DNA from: Mycolicibacterium brisbanense | Lineage (GTDB): Bacteria > Actinomycetota > Actinomycetes > Mycobacteriales > Mycobacteriaceae | DNA: 64,000 nucleotides | Direction of reading: 5' to 3' | Assembly: GCF_001570425.1 (NCBI RefSeq) | Contig: NZ_BCSX01000054.1 | Coordinates: 1-64,000, forward strand | Part shown: one piece after another, positions 51,435 through 59,928 of the stretch | Numbering within the stretch: position 1 is the first letter of the stretch | How the letters are laid out: every line of letters begins with the position of its first letter | Program-made: the position numbers and the translations under genes | Notes under the pieces: generated by a model | What the model was told of the DNA's origin: nothing | The model's input: the letters and a program-made list of their open reading frames with translations, nothing else | The model's database searches: none

Positions 51435-52562
51435 TCAGCGGTCGGCGTCGGTGTAGCGGATGATGCCGCGAATGTTGCGGCCCTCGAGCATGTCCTTGTA
51501 GCCGTCGTTGATCTGCTCCAGCTTGTATTGGCGCGTCACCATGTCGTCGAGGTTGAGCTTGCCGGCCTTATACATCGACAGCAGTTGCGGAATATCGTAG
51601 TGCGGGTTTCCTCCGCCAAAGATGGTGCCCTGCAGGTTCTTCTGCATGAGCGTCAGCATGGCCAGGTTCAACGTGACGTTGGTGTCAAGCAGGCTGCCGA
51701 TCGCTGTCACCACGCAGGTGCCGCCCTTGCTGGTGAGGTTGAGGTAGTTGTCGATGTCCTCACCCTTGAGTTCCCCCACCGTGACGATCGTCTTCTTGGC
51801 CATCAGGCCCCACGTCACCTCGGCGACGCCCGCCATGGCGGCGAGGATGTCCGGGTAGACGTGGGTGGCGCCGAATTTGAGCGCCTGATCACGCTTCCAC
51901 TCGACCGGGTCGACCACGAAGACGTGCCGAGCGCCGGCATTGACCGCGCCCTGCAGGGCCGCCATCCCGACGCCGCCGACGCCGATGATGGCCACGTCCT
52001 CGCCGGGGCGGATGTCACCGGCGCGCACCGCTGAGCCGTAGCCGGTGGTGACGCCGCAGCCGACCAGGCAGGCGACCTCGAACGGAACGGACTTGTCGAT
52101 CTTCACCACCGAGCTCTTGTGCACCACCATGTACGGGCTGAACGTGCCGAGCAGAGTCATCGGGAAGACGTTCTGGCCCTTGGCCTGAATGCGGAACGTG
52201 CCGTCGGACACCGCTTGGCCGCCGAGCAGCCCGGCACCCAGATCACACAGGTTGCGCAGCCCGGCCTGACACGACGGGCACTGGCCACAGGACGGGATGA
52301 ACGACAGCACCACGTGGTCGCCGGGCTCGATGCCTTCGACGCCGGGCCCGACCTCTGTGACGATGCCTGCACCCTCGTGGCCGCCCAGGACGGGGAATCC
52401 GGCCATCGGAATGCCGCCGGTCACCAGGTGGTGGTCGGAGTGGCACATGCCCGACGCTTCCATCTGGATCTTGACCTCATCCTTGACGGGATCACCGATC
52501 TCGATCTCCTCGATCGACCACGGCTGGTTGAACTCCCAGATGAGAGCACCCTTTGTCTTCAT
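51435..52562 (-). CDS. adhB: Zinc alcohol dehydrogenase (AdhB-like, NDMA-dependent type)
   Basis: 375 residues. Catalytic zinc ligands lie in SGMCHSDHHLVTGG and LGGHEGAG; the structural zinc site is SCGQCPSCQAGLRNLCDLG. CVGCGVTTG-like LVGCGVTTGYGSA and GVGGVGMAALQGAV bind NAD(H). Length and C-terminal NIRGIIRYTD fit Rv0761c, whose group holds a tightly bound cofactor and needs an external acceptor. The ATG at 52562 is preferred over GTG 52565. A 9-bp inverted repeat (52610-52639) precedes it. Confidence 0.9.
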   Translation of the reverse strand: MKTKGALIWEFNQPWSIEEIEIGDPVKDEVKIQMEASGMCHSDHHLVTGGIPMAGFPVLGGHEGAGIVTEVGPGVEGIEPGDHVVLSFIPSCGQCPSCQAGLRNLCDLGAGLLGGQAVSDGTFRIQAKGQNVFPMTLLGTFSPYMVVHKSSVVKIDKSVPFEVACLVGCGVTTGYGSAVRAGDIRPGEDVAIIGVGGVGMAALQGAVNAGARHVFVVDPVEWKRDQALKFGATHVYPDILAAMAGVAEVTWGLMAKKTIVTVGELKGEDIDNYLNLTSKGGTCVVTAIGSLLDTNVTLNLAMLTLMQKNLQGTIFGGGNPHYDIPQLLSMYKAGKLNLDDMVTRQYKLEQINDGYKDMLEGRNIRGIIRYTDADR

Positions 52563-52609
52563 CACGTCCTGCTTTCGTTGGAGGCTTCCCGCGCCAGAGT
52601 AAGTTATCT

Positions 52610-52639
52610 AGGTCACATAAGGAAGGTCGCATGTGACCT
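52610..52639. repeat. 9-bp inverted repeat upstream of adhB
   Basis: AGGTCACAT (52610-52618) and ATGTGACCT (52631-52639) are perfect arms 12 bases apart, between two minus-strand genes. It may be an operator for adhB or a weak terminator of the gene before it. Spacing does not fit a CRP site (TGTGA-N6-TCACA). Confidence 0.5.
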
Positions 52640-52645
52640 TCGGGC

Positions 52646-53194
52646 TCACCAGATCGGAACCGGCGCTTCTCCTAGCGGGTAGTAGCCGGGCAGCTGCTCG
52701 CCGGCCAGACTCCGTTCGATGCGCTTCTGCATGCCCGCGCTGAGGTCGCCGGAGGAGATGAGCTTCATGAACATCGACGAGACGTGGCCGAAATCGAAGA
52801 AATCGCGTTGCCATTCGATCAGCAGGTCACCGTCCTGCTCGATGAGCCGGAACCAGCTCCCGCCGATACCGTAGATCTCGTCGGTGGTGCCGTCGGACTT
52901 GTTGACGATCTGCTTCCAGAAGCCGACGACCTCGCCCTGCCTGTCGTCGACCAGTACCTTCTGGTATTCGTAGACCCAGTTCTCCAGACCCTCCATCTCC
53001 AAACCCAGTGCCACGTCGCGGATTTCGTCGCGTCCGATGCACATCACGTCTTCCTTGGGGCCGATGTTCCAGCCGTACGTGGCGTCTGCGGTGTAGAAAT
53101 CGGCCAGCGGCTTCCAGTCACCGGCCTTCTCGGCGTCCTTGTTGGCTTGCAGCCAGCGTTCGACCCAGTGATCCAATGCTTCGCGTGACGGCAT
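52646..53194 (-). CDS. SnoaL-like conserved protein (Rv0762c type)
   Basis: 182 residues, NTF2/SnoaL-type fold: EALDHWVERWLQANKDAEKA, FYTADATYGWNIGPKEDVMC, DEIYGIGGSWFRLI and DLLIEWQRDFFDFGH. The start ATG at 53194 is three bases after the ferredoxin stop. It is conserved beside cyp51 in mycobacteria and may bind a steroid or act as a P450 partner; no function is established. Confidence 0.85.
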   Translation of the reverse strand: MPSREALDHWVERWLQANKDAEKAGDWKPLADFYTADATYGWNIGPKEDVMCIGRDEIRDVALGLEMEGLENWVYEYQKVLVDDRQGEVVGFWKQIVNKSDGTTDEIYGIGGSWFRLIEQDGDLLIEWQRDFFDFGHVSSMFMKLISSGDLSAGMQKRIERSLAGEQLPGYYPLGEAPVPIW

Positions 53195-53196
53195 CG

Positions 53197-53403
53197 CTAT
53201 TCCTTCTCGGTGATGGATAGTGCTCGGGTAGGACACATATCGACGGCTCTCTCGACGTCCTCGCGGAGTGCGTCGGGTGGCTCGGGGTCGGTGATCTGCA
53301 CGATGCCGCGTTTGGGCACGGTGAAGACGTCGGGGGCCTCCAATTCGCACATCGCGTGCCCCTGGCACAGGTCGGCGTCGACCTCGACGCGGTAGCAACC
53401 CAT
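53197..53403 (-). CDS. Ferredoxin of the CYP51 operon (Rv0763c type)
   Basis: 68 residues. Ligands fall in DLCQGHAMCELEAPDVF (Cx2Hx2C) and DMCPTRAL, so the cluster is 3Fe-4S type with His at the variable position, unlike the Asn of FdxD at 15390. It lies six bases after cyp51 and is the natural electron donor to CYP51 in this block. A ferredoxin reductase is not encoded here. Confidence 0.9.
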   Translation of the reverse strand: MGCYRVEVDADLCQGHAMCELEAPDVFTVPKRGIVQITDPEPPDALREDVERAVDMCPTRALSITEKE

Positions 53404-53409
53404 GGATGC

Positions 53410-54771
53410 TCACCCCTTCGTGCGTCTGCGGTACCGAACTCTGGCGGGGCGCTCGAGTTGGACCACCATCTTCGAGTGGTCGTTGCGGTATGAGTCCGCC
53501 GGCTGGGCCATCTCGAACTCGTACTCCCGCAACAACACCGAGAAGATCGCCTTGATCTGCATCTGGGCGAACGCCGCTCCGACGCAGCGGTGCCGCCCGG
53601 CGCCGAACGGGATCCAGGTCCACCGGTTGACGACGTCGGCCTGCTCGGGTTTGTTGTAGCGATCGGGGTTGAACGCATCCGGGTCGGGGAAGTCCTCGGG
53701 GATGCGATTGGAGATCGCGGGGGACGCCGCGACGAAGTCACCCTTGTGGATCGGGTATCCCTCGACTTCGAACTCTCCCTGGGCCACGCGCATCAGGATG
53801 ATCAGCGGCGGGTGCAGCCGCAGTGTCTCCTTGACCACGTTGTCCAGCTTCGGGATCTGGCGTAGCGCATGGAAACTCACCTCCTGGCCGTCGGCGTAGA
53901 GCTCGTCCAGTTCCTTCTGCACCTCGGCGTAGACCTCGGCGTGCCGGATCAGCTCGATCAGGGTCCATGACGAGGTGCCGGAGCTGGTGTGGTGGCCGGC
54001 GAACATCAGCGAGATGAACATGCCGGTGATCTCGTCGGCCGAGAACCGTAGGCCGCCTTCTTCGTCCTTGATCGACACGAGCACGTCGAGCATGTCGCGA
54101 TCGGACTTGTCCTTCGGTGGGTTGGCGAGTCGCTGATCGATGATTTCCTGCACCAGTGCAACGAGTTTGACGCGCGCTTCATCGCGGCGCTGGAAGCTCT
54201 CGATGGGCAGGTACGGGTCGACGTAGCACAGCGGATCGGTGCCACGTTCCAGTTCGTGGTAGTACCGCGCGAATCTGGAGTCCAGTTGTTCGCGGAATTT
54301 CAGGCCGATCAGGCACGCCGTCGAGGTGTAGATCGTCAACTCGGCGAAGAAGTCCAACAGCTCGATCTCGCCGTCGTCGCCCCAATCGGCGATGATCTTC
54401 TTCACCTCGCCCTCGATGGTCGCGGCGTGCGCTTTCATGTGGTCACCGCGCAACGCCGAGTTGTGCAGCATCTCCTTGCGCCGTTCGGGGCTGGCGTCGA
54501 ACACCACGCCTTTGCCGAAGATCGGCGTCATGAACGGGTAGGCCTCGGCCTGGTCGAGATCCTCGTCGGCAGAACGGAAGAAGAACTCGTTGGCCTGTGC
54601 GCCCGAGAGCAGGATGACGTGTTTGTCGACCAGTTGGAACCAGCCGACGTCGCCGCATTCGTCACGGACGCGCTTCATCAGACCGATGGGGTCGGTCCGG
54701 AATTCCTCCAGGTGGCCGTGTTCTTCTTCGCCACCGGAAACGCGTTGTACTTCCTTGAGGGCGTTGCTCAT
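53410..54771 (-). CDS. cyp51: Sterol 14-alpha-demethylase CYP51
   Basis: 453 residues. The I helix carries SLMFAGHHTSSGTSSWTLIE, ExxR is KETLRLHPPL, and the heme loop is PFGAGRHRCVGAAFAQ with the thiolate Cys. CYP51 removes the 14-methyl group of sterols in three oxidations, using ferredoxin; bacterial CYP51 is typical of mycobacteria, though no sterol synthesis is known there. Overlaps the downstream SDR gene's stop by four bases. The azole target in this lineage. Confidence 0.95.
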   Translation of the reverse strand: MSNALKEVQRVSGGEEEHGHLEEFRTDPIGLMKRVRDECGDVGWFQLVDKHVILLSGAQANEFFFRSADEDLDQAEAYPFMTPIFGKGVVFDASPERRKEMLHNSALRGDHMKAHAATIEGEVKKIIADWGDDGEIELLDFFAELTIYTSTACLIGLKFREQLDSRFARYYHELERGTDPLCYVDPYLPIESFQRRDEARVKLVALVQEIIDQRLANPPKDKSDRDMLDVLVSIKDEEGGLRFSADEITGMFISLMFAGHHTSSGTSSWTLIELIRHAEVYAEVQKELDELYADGQEVSFHALRQIPKLDNVVKETLRLHPPLIILMRVAQGEFEVEGYPIHKGDFVAASPAISNRIPEDFPDPDAFNPDRYNKPEQADVVNRWTWIPFGAGRHRCVGAAFAQMQIKAIFSVLLREYEFEMAQPADSYRNDHSKMVVQLERPARVRYRRRTKG

Positions 54772-55595
54772 TGGTTCGGCATCCCTTCCTCACCGAGGGC
54801 AAGCTTCTGACGGTCCTTGATGTCGGCGAGCGGAGCTTCGGGCTGAATCTCCAGGTTCGCGATGAACCCGCCGCGTGGCGTCTCGGCCACGAAGGTGATG
54901 GCGCGCGCCAGATCCGAGGCGCGCAGGAAGTAGTCGTGACGGGCTTGCCCCCATTTGGCCCAATCTTCCAGGGCCGGACCGATTTTCTCGGCGGGTAGCG
55001 TCCAGCCCATCGCGGTCCGGGTCGGCCCTGGATGCACGATCGAGGCTCGCACACCGGTGCCTTCCAGCTCCATCTGCAGGTTGGTCACCATCGCGACGAG
55101 ACCGGCCTTGGCGGCGCCGTAGGCCCCCATGTGGGGGCGCTGTCGCAGGGCGACGTCCGAGCCGACGAAGATGACGTCGCCGCGCCGGCGTTGCACCATG
55201 GCGGGCAGCACCGCGGTCGCCATTCGGTTGGCCCCGATCAGGTGGATCTGCACCTGGGCCTCGAACTCGTCGGTGCTCATTTCGTAAAGCCTGCCGAAGT
55301 TGGTGTCGCCCGCGCCGGCCACCAGCACCTCGATCTCGCCCAGCGCCTCGGTGGCACCGTGCACGAACGACTTCACCGAATCGGCGTCGGTCACGTCCAG
55401 CGGCAGCGCAACCGCTTCGCCCCCAGTGGCTTTGATTTCTTCGACCAGCTCCTGGCATTTCTCGACCCTGCGTGCGCCGAGCGCGACCGGGAAGCCGTGA
55501 GCGGCCAGTTGTTTCGCGGTCGCGGCACCGATGCCCGAGGAAGCGCCGGCGACGATCGCGGGCCGCCGGTCGGGGTGCGGTTCAAAACGGGCCAT
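54768..55595 (-). CDS. Short-chain dehydrogenase upstream of cyp51 (Rv0765c type)
   Basis: 275 residues. IVAGASSGIGAATAKQLAAH binds the cofactor, and LVAGAGDTNFG replaces NNAG. The catalytic Tyr and Lys are in YGAAKAGLVA. A GGAG site precedes the ATG at 55595. The gene overlaps cyp51 by four bases, coupling their translation, and could oxidise a product of the P450 or act on the same sterol. Substrate not known. Confidence 0.9.
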   Translation of the reverse strand: MARFEPHPDRRPAIVAGASSGIGAATAKQLAAHGFPVALGARRVEKCQELVEEIKATGGEAVALPLDVTDADSVKSFVHGATEALGEIEVLVAGAGDTNFGRLYEMSTDEFEAQVQIHLIGANRMATAVLPAMVQRRRGDVIFVGSDVALRQRPHMGAYGAAKAGLVAMVTNLQMELEGTGVRASIVHPGPTRTAMGWTLPAEKIGPALEDWAKWGQARHDYFLRASDLARAITFVAETPRGGFIANLEIQPEAPLADIKDRQKLALGEEGMPNQ

Positions 55596-55619
55596 TTAGC
55601 GTTTCTCCATTGTGATGGG

Positions 55620-55671
55620 TTCAGCGGTGGGACACCGCAATTGGCTTCAGCGGTGGGACACCGCAATTGGC
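55620..55671. repeat. 26-bp perfect tandem duplication across the cyp123 stop
   Basis: TTCAGCGGTGGGACACCGCA and six further bases (55620-55645) are repeated exactly at 55646-55671. On the minus strand each unit encodes the end of CYP123 (LPIAVSHR) and its TGA. The second TGA copy is therefore non-coding and lies 22 bases upstream of the next gene's leader. Confidence 0.85.
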
Positions 55672-56849
55672 AGATGCGCGAAGCCACGGACATTGCTGGA
55701 GTGGACGCGGACGGCGTTGGCTTCGTCGACCTCGTATCCGCGGATTCGTTTGAACAGCTCGGTCAGTGCCACCCTCGCCTCCATGCGCGCCAGATGGGCG
55801 CCGAGGCAGAAGTGGGCCCCGCTGCCGAAACTCACCAACTTCGAGCCGATGTCGCGGCCGATGCGGTATTCGTCGGGGTTGTCGAAGGCGCGTTCGTCGC
55901 GGTTGGCGGACCCGGCCAACAGCAGCAGCACATCACCTTGTGGGATGGTCGTGTCATAGACGGTGAAGTCCTCGACCACGGCGCGGGCCAGGATCTGGCT
56001 CGACGTGTCGTAGCGCAGCGTTTCTTCGACCCAGGGGGTGATGAGGCTGTGATCGTCGAACACCGGCGCCAGCTGGTCCGGATTCTTGTAACCCCAATAT
56101 GCGGCATTGGCAAGAAGTTTCGTGGTGGTCTCGTTACCCGCCACCACCATGAGGAACAAGAAGGCCATGATTTCGTCATCGGTGAGTTTGTCGCCGTCGA
56201 TCTCTGCCTCGACCAACGCTGAGGTGAGATCATCGGTGATCTGATTGCGCCGTTGCTTCACCATGTCGGCGTAGTAGATCAGCAGTTCGGCTGAGGCCTG
56301 CACGGCTGAGGCAGGGACGTCGGCCACCCCGTCTTCCCGGTGCATGACACCGTCGGCGAGGGCACGAATCCGGACTCGGTCCTCCTCCGGGACCCCCATC
56401 AATTCGGAGATGACATCCATCGGGAGCTTACCGGCGAATTCATCGACGTAGTCGAAGCTTTCGTGTTCGAGCGCGGCCTCAAGATGCTGGACGGCGATCT
56501 CGGTGACTCGGCCCTCCAGCTCGCGGATGCGCCGGGGCGTGAATCCCTTCGACACCAGGGTACGCAGCCGCAGATGGGCCGGATCGTCCAGCGCCAGAAA
56601 GGACATCACGCGGTGGGCCTCGTCGTTGCGGGAGATCGGGTCCAGCGATACGCCGTGCTTGTTGGACAGGGCGGTGCTGTTCCTGAAACCTCGCAGCACG
56701 TCGCTGTGCCGCGACAACGCCCAGAAGTTGAGCGTGTCGTTGCGGTAGAGCGGAGCCTCGTCGCGCAGCCGCCGGTAGTACGGGTAGGGGTCCTCGTGCA
56801 GGTCGTAGTCGTACGGATCGAAAACCAGTTCTGGGGCTTTCACGCTCAT
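55647..56849 (-). CDS. cyp123: Cytochrome P450 CYP123-like
   Basis: 400 residues. I helix FLMVVAGNETTTKLLANAA, ExxR VEETLRYD and heme loop SFGSGAHFCLGAHLARM are all intact. CYP123 (Rv0766c) is located beside cyp51 in mycobacteria; its physiological substrate is unresolved. The ATG at 56849 overlaps the TetR stop by four bases, so it is expressed with the regulator. The stop codon has been duplicated by a 26-base tandem repeat. Confidence 0.92.
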   Translation of the reverse strand: MSVKAPELVFDPYDYDLHEDPYPYYRRLRDEAPLYRNDTLNFWALSRHSDVLRGFRNSTALSNKHGVSLDPISRNDEAHRVMSFLALDDPAHLRLRTLVSKGFTPRRIRELEGRVTEIAVQHLEAALEHESFDYVDEFAGKLPMDVISELMGVPEEDRVRIRALADGVMHREDGVADVPASAVQASAELLIYYADMVKQRRNQITDDLTSALVEAEIDGDKLTDDEIMAFLFLMVVAGNETTTKLLANAAYWGYKNPDQLAPVFDDHSLITPWVEETLRYDTSSQILARAVVEDFTVYDTTIPQGDVLLLLAGSANRDERAFDNPDEYRIGRDIGSKLVSFGSGAHFCLGAHLARMEARVALTELFKRIRGYEVDEANAVRVHSSNVRGFAHLPIAVSHR

Positions 56850-57433
56850 TGGTCCTCTCCCAGGATCAGTCCGACCACATAGGTCAGCCGGTCGGCGATC
56901 TGGTGGTAGGTGAAGGCGCCGCTGCCGGCATTGACCAGTGCGCCGAAAAACGTCATCTCCAAGGCCGAGACGATGCGCGGATCGGCGTCGGGGCCGACCG
57001 CGGAGCGGATGCGTTTGTGGATCTCGGCGCCGATGCGGTCGCGGACGGTGCGCACCGCGGGATCGCTGCCGCCACCGAGCAGGGCCGTGGTGCACGCCGC
57101 GGCGACTTCCGGCTCGTCGGCGACGACCAGCGTCAGTGCGCGCAGCGCCTTGTCGACACGCGTCGGCATCGCGTCGTTGACGTCGGTGAAGTACGGAACC
57201 TTGTTGACCAGGTCGAGGTACACCTCGGCGATCAGGTGGTTCTTCGAGGAGAAGTAAGTGTAGGCAGTCGCAGGCGCGACCTTCGCGCGGCCGGCAACGG
57301 CGCGCACCGTCAGATCGGCGTACGAGGACTCGCGCAGCATCTCGATCGCGGCGGCGAGGACCTTGCGAAAAGTCTCTTCCTGCCGACGGTTGCGCGGTGT
57401 TTCTGTGACGGCTGCCACGGCATCGCTGGACAC
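56846..57433 (-). CDS. TetR-family transcriptional regulator of the cyp51/aldA region
   Basis: 195 residues. The HTH is visible as LTVRAVAGRAKVAPATAYTYFSSKNHL; the remaining 130 residues form the ligand-binding core (VAACTTALLGGGSDPAVRTV, EMTFFGALVNAGSGAFTYHQI). It starts at GTG 57433, inside the palindrome TGGACA-CC-TGTCCA, with a second palindrome before divergent aldA, so it probably represses itself with cyp123-cyp51 and the aldA operon. Corresponds to Rv0767c. Confidence 0.92.
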   Translation of the reverse strand: MSSDAVAAVTETPRNRRQEETFRKVLAAAIEMLRESSYADLTVRAVAGRAKVAPATAYTYFSSKNHLIAEVYLDLVNKVPYFTDVNDAMPTRVDKALRALTLVVADEPEVAAACTTALLGGGSDPAVRTVRDRIGAEIHKRIRSAVGPDADPRIVSALEMTFFGALVNAGSGAFTYHQIADRLTYVVGLILGEDQ

Positions 57434-57440
57434 CTGTCCA
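57427..57440. promoter_or_regulatory. TetR operator O1, overlapping the tetR start
   Basis: TGGACACCTGTCCA is a perfect inverted repeat TGGACA/TGTCCA with a 2-base centre. It includes the tetR GTG, so binding would block its own transcription or initiation. Same motif as O2 at 57586-57597. Confidence 0.65.
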
Positions 57441-57585
57441 AATTATCTGACGACCCGCACGTTGGGCAAGGGTGGAACGCATATTCGCAGCTCATGTCGC
57501 TAACAATGGTTGTATGCGGCGTCGCCTCCCGGTCCGGTCTTGCGGGTCTTCGGGCTCTGAGGCTATGGTTCGAAATGAGACAGCC

Positions 57586-57597
57586 GGACAGTTGTCC
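57586..57597. promoter_or_regulatory. TetR operator O2, before aldA
   Basis: GGACAGTTGTCC, arms GGACA/TGTCC with a 2-base centre, repeats the core of O1 and ends 25 bases before the aldA ATG. Two copies of a TetR-type palindrome in one 189-base divergent region point to joint control of both operons. Confidence 0.65.
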
Positions 57598-57622
57598 AGA
57601 ATTCGTGAAGTGGAGTTCACCG

Positions 57623-59092
57623 ATGCCGGTACTGGCCGATCGTCAGAGTCAACTGCTCATCGACGGCAAGCTCGTCGCCGGCCGCGGCGGGGTGTTCGAC
57701 ACCGTCAACCCCGCGACCGAAGAGGTGCTCGGCGTAGCGGCCGACGCCGATGCCGAAGACATGGGCAACGCCATCGAGGCGGCGCGGCGAGCCTTCGACG
57801 ACACCGACTGGTCGACCAACACCGCACTGCGGGTGCGTTGCCTGCGTCAGCTGCGAGACGCATTGCAGGAGAACGTGGAAGACCTGCGTGAGCTGACCAT
57901 CGCGGAGGTCGGTGCGCCCCGCATGCTCACTGCGGGTGCGCAATTGGAAGGTCCCATCGGCGATTTGGCGTTCTCAGCCGACACGGCGGAGAACTATCAG
58001 TGGCGCACCGACCTGGGACACGCTACCCCGCAGGGGATCCCGACCAACCGCGTGGTGGCGCGCGAAGCCGTCGGTGTGGTCGGCGCCATCACGCCGTGGA
58101 ACTTCCCGCATCAGATCAACCTGGCCAAGGTCGGACCCGCATTGGCGGCAGGCAACACCCTGGTTCTCAAACCTGCTCCGGACACGCCGTGGGCCGCAGC
58201 GGCTGTCGGCCAGATCATCGCCGAGCAGACCGATTTTCCGGCCGGGGTGATCAACATCGTCACGTCCAGCGATCACGCTGTCGGTGCGCTGCTGTCGAAA
58301 GACCCTCGGGTGGACATGGTTTCGTTCACCGGGTCGACCGCGACGGGCCGCGCGGTGATGACCGACGCCGCGTTGACCATCAAAAAGGTGTTTCTTGAAC
58401 TCGGCGGCAAGTCGGCGTTCCTGGTCCTCGACGACGCCGACCTGGGCGGCGCGTGCGCGATGGCGGCCTTCACAGTCGCCATGCATGCCGGGCAGGGCTG
58501 CGCCATCACCACCCGCTTGGTGGTACCGAGATCCCGATATGACGAGGCCGTCGAGGCGGCCGCCGCAACGCTCGGATCACTCAAGCCCGGTGATCCCAAC
58601 AGCAAGCGCACGGTGTGCGGGCCGCTGATCTCTGCGCGCCAACGGGTTCGGGTGCAGTCCTACCTGGACCTGGCTCTGAAGGAGGGGGGTCGCTTCGCCT
58701 GTGGCGGCGGACGGCCCGCCGATCTGGATACCGGTTACTACATCGAGCCGACGGTGATCGCCGGACTCGACAACTCGGCGCGGGTGGCCCGCGAGGAGAT
58801 CTTCGGGCCGGTGCTGACCGTGATCGCCCACGACGGCGACGACGACGCGGTCCGCATCGCCAACGACTCGCCGTACGGGCTGTCCGGCACGGTGTTCTCC
58901 GGCGACGACGCCCGCGCCCAGGCCGTGGCCGCGCGGATGCGCGTCGGCACCGTCAACGTCAACGGCGGCATCTGGTACTCGGCGGACGCACCTTTCGGCG
59001 GCTACAAGCAGTCCGGGATCGGCCGGGAGATGGGTGTGGCCGGCTTCGAGGAGTACACCGAGATCAAATGCATTGCCACGCTGGCCGGTTGA
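57623..59092 (+). CDS. aldA: NAD-dependent aldehyde dehydrogenase AldA
   Basis: 489 residues. ITPWNFP and LVLKPAPDTPW bind cofactor, SFTGSTATGRAVM is the Rossmann turn, LELGGKSAFLVLDDAD holds the general base and GQGCAITTRLVV the nucleophilic Cys. It oxidises an aldehyde to the acid; position matches Rv0768. GGAG lies eight bases before the ATG at 57623. First gene of a five-gene operon under a putative TetR operator. Substrate may be derived from the P450/alcohol dehydrogenase reactions encoded divergently. Confidence 0.92.
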   Translation: MPVLADRQSQLLIDGKLVAGRGGVFDTVNPATEEVLGVAADADAEDMGNAIEAARRAFDDTDWSTNTALRVRCLRQLRDALQENVEDLRELTIAEVGAPRMLTAGAQLEGPIGDLAFSADTAENYQWRTDLGHATPQGIPTNRVVAREAVGVVGAITPWNFPHQINLAKVGPALAAGNTLVLKPAPDTPWAAAAVGQIIAEQTDFPAGVINIVTSSDHAVGALLSKDPRVDMVSFTGSTATGRAVMTDAALTIKKVFLELGGKSAFLVLDDADLGGACAMAAFTVAMHAGQGCAITTRLVVPRSRYDEAVEAAAATLGSLKPGDPNSKRTVCGPLISARQRVRVQSYLDLALKEGGRFACGGGRPADLDTGYYIEPTVIAGLDNSARVAREEIFGPVLTVIAHDGDDDAVRIANDSPYGLSGTVFSGDDARAQAVAARMRVGTVNVNGGIWYSADAPFGGYKQSGIGREMGVAGFEEYTEIKCIATLAG

Positions 59093-59175
59093 GACGTTGT
59101 CGAGCCGCCAGTTGTGACACGCAATCTCACGAGCACCGGGTATTGACTGGCCATTCGACGGGAAAGGATTGAGAC

Positions 59176-59928
59176 ATGGGACAATTCGACGACAAGGTGG
59201 CCATTGTCACCGGAGCCGGTGGCGGCATCGGCCAGGCATACGCCGAAGCGCTAGCGCGCGAGGGCGCGGCGGTCGTGGTGGCCGACATCAATACTGAAGG
59301 CGCGCAGAAGGTCGCTGACGGCATCAAGGGCGAAGGCGGGTCGGCGCTCGCGGTCCGGGTCGACGTATCCGACATCGACTCGGCCAAAGACATGGCAGCG
59401 CAGACACTTTCGGAATTCGGCGGCATCGATTACCTGGTCAACAACGCCGCGATATTCGGTGGCATGAAGTTGGACTTCCTGCTCACGGTCGACTGGGACT
59501 ACTACAAGAAGTTCATGAGCGTGAACCTCGACGGTGCGCTGGTGTGCACCCGGGCGGTGTACCGCAAGATGGCCAAGCGCGGCGGTGGTGCCATCGTGAA
59601 CCAATCCTCGACCGCAGCATGGATGTACGCGAACTACTACGGCCTGGCCAAGGTCGGTATCAACGGCCTCACCCAGCAGCTGTCCCGGGAACTCGGCGGC
59701 CAGAACATCCGTATCAATGCCATCGCCCCCGGCCCGATCGACACTGAGGCCAACCGCAGCACCACGCCGCAGGAGATGGTGGCCGACATCGTCAAAGGCA
59801 TCCCGTTGTCCCGCATGGGCCAGCCGGAGGATCTGGTCGGCATGTGCCTGTTCCTGCTGAGCGATCAGGCCAAGTGGATCACCGGGCAGATCTTCAACGT
59901 CGACGGCGGACAGATCATCCGATCATGA
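59176..59928 (+). CDS. Short-chain dehydrogenase/reductase (Rv0769 type)
   Basis: 250 residues. IVTGAGGGIGQAYAEALAR binds cofactor, YLVNNAAIF the NNA strand, IVNQSSTAAWM the Ser, YYGLAKVGINGL the Tyr-x3-Lys, and KWITGQIFNVDGGQIIRS the C-terminal signature. AAG-GATTG ribosome site precedes the ATG. It overlaps the next gene by four bases (ATGA). Substrate unknown; second gene of the aldA operon. Confidence 0.9.
   Translation: MGQFDDKVAIVTGAGGGIGQAYAEALAREGAAVVVADINTEGAQKVADGIKGEGGSALAVRVDVSDIDSAKDMAAQTLSEFGGIDYLVNNAAIFGGMKLDFLLTVDWDYYKKFMSVNLDGALVCTRAVYRKMAKRGGGAIVNQSSTAAWMYANYYGLAKVGINGLTQQLSRELGGQNIRINAIAPGPIDTEANRSTTPQEMVADIVKGIPLSRMGQPEDLVGMCLFLLSDQAKWITGQIFNVDGGQIIRS

Noticed and set aside
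52610..52639. CRP/cAMP-receptor site
   Set aside because: The arms are 12 bases apart and oriented TCACA...TGTGA, not TGTGA-N6-TCACA.
56849..57622. Upstream extension of the aldA frame
   Set aside because: The open frame is antisense to the TetR gene; aldehyde dehydrogenase homology and a ribosome site begin at 57623.
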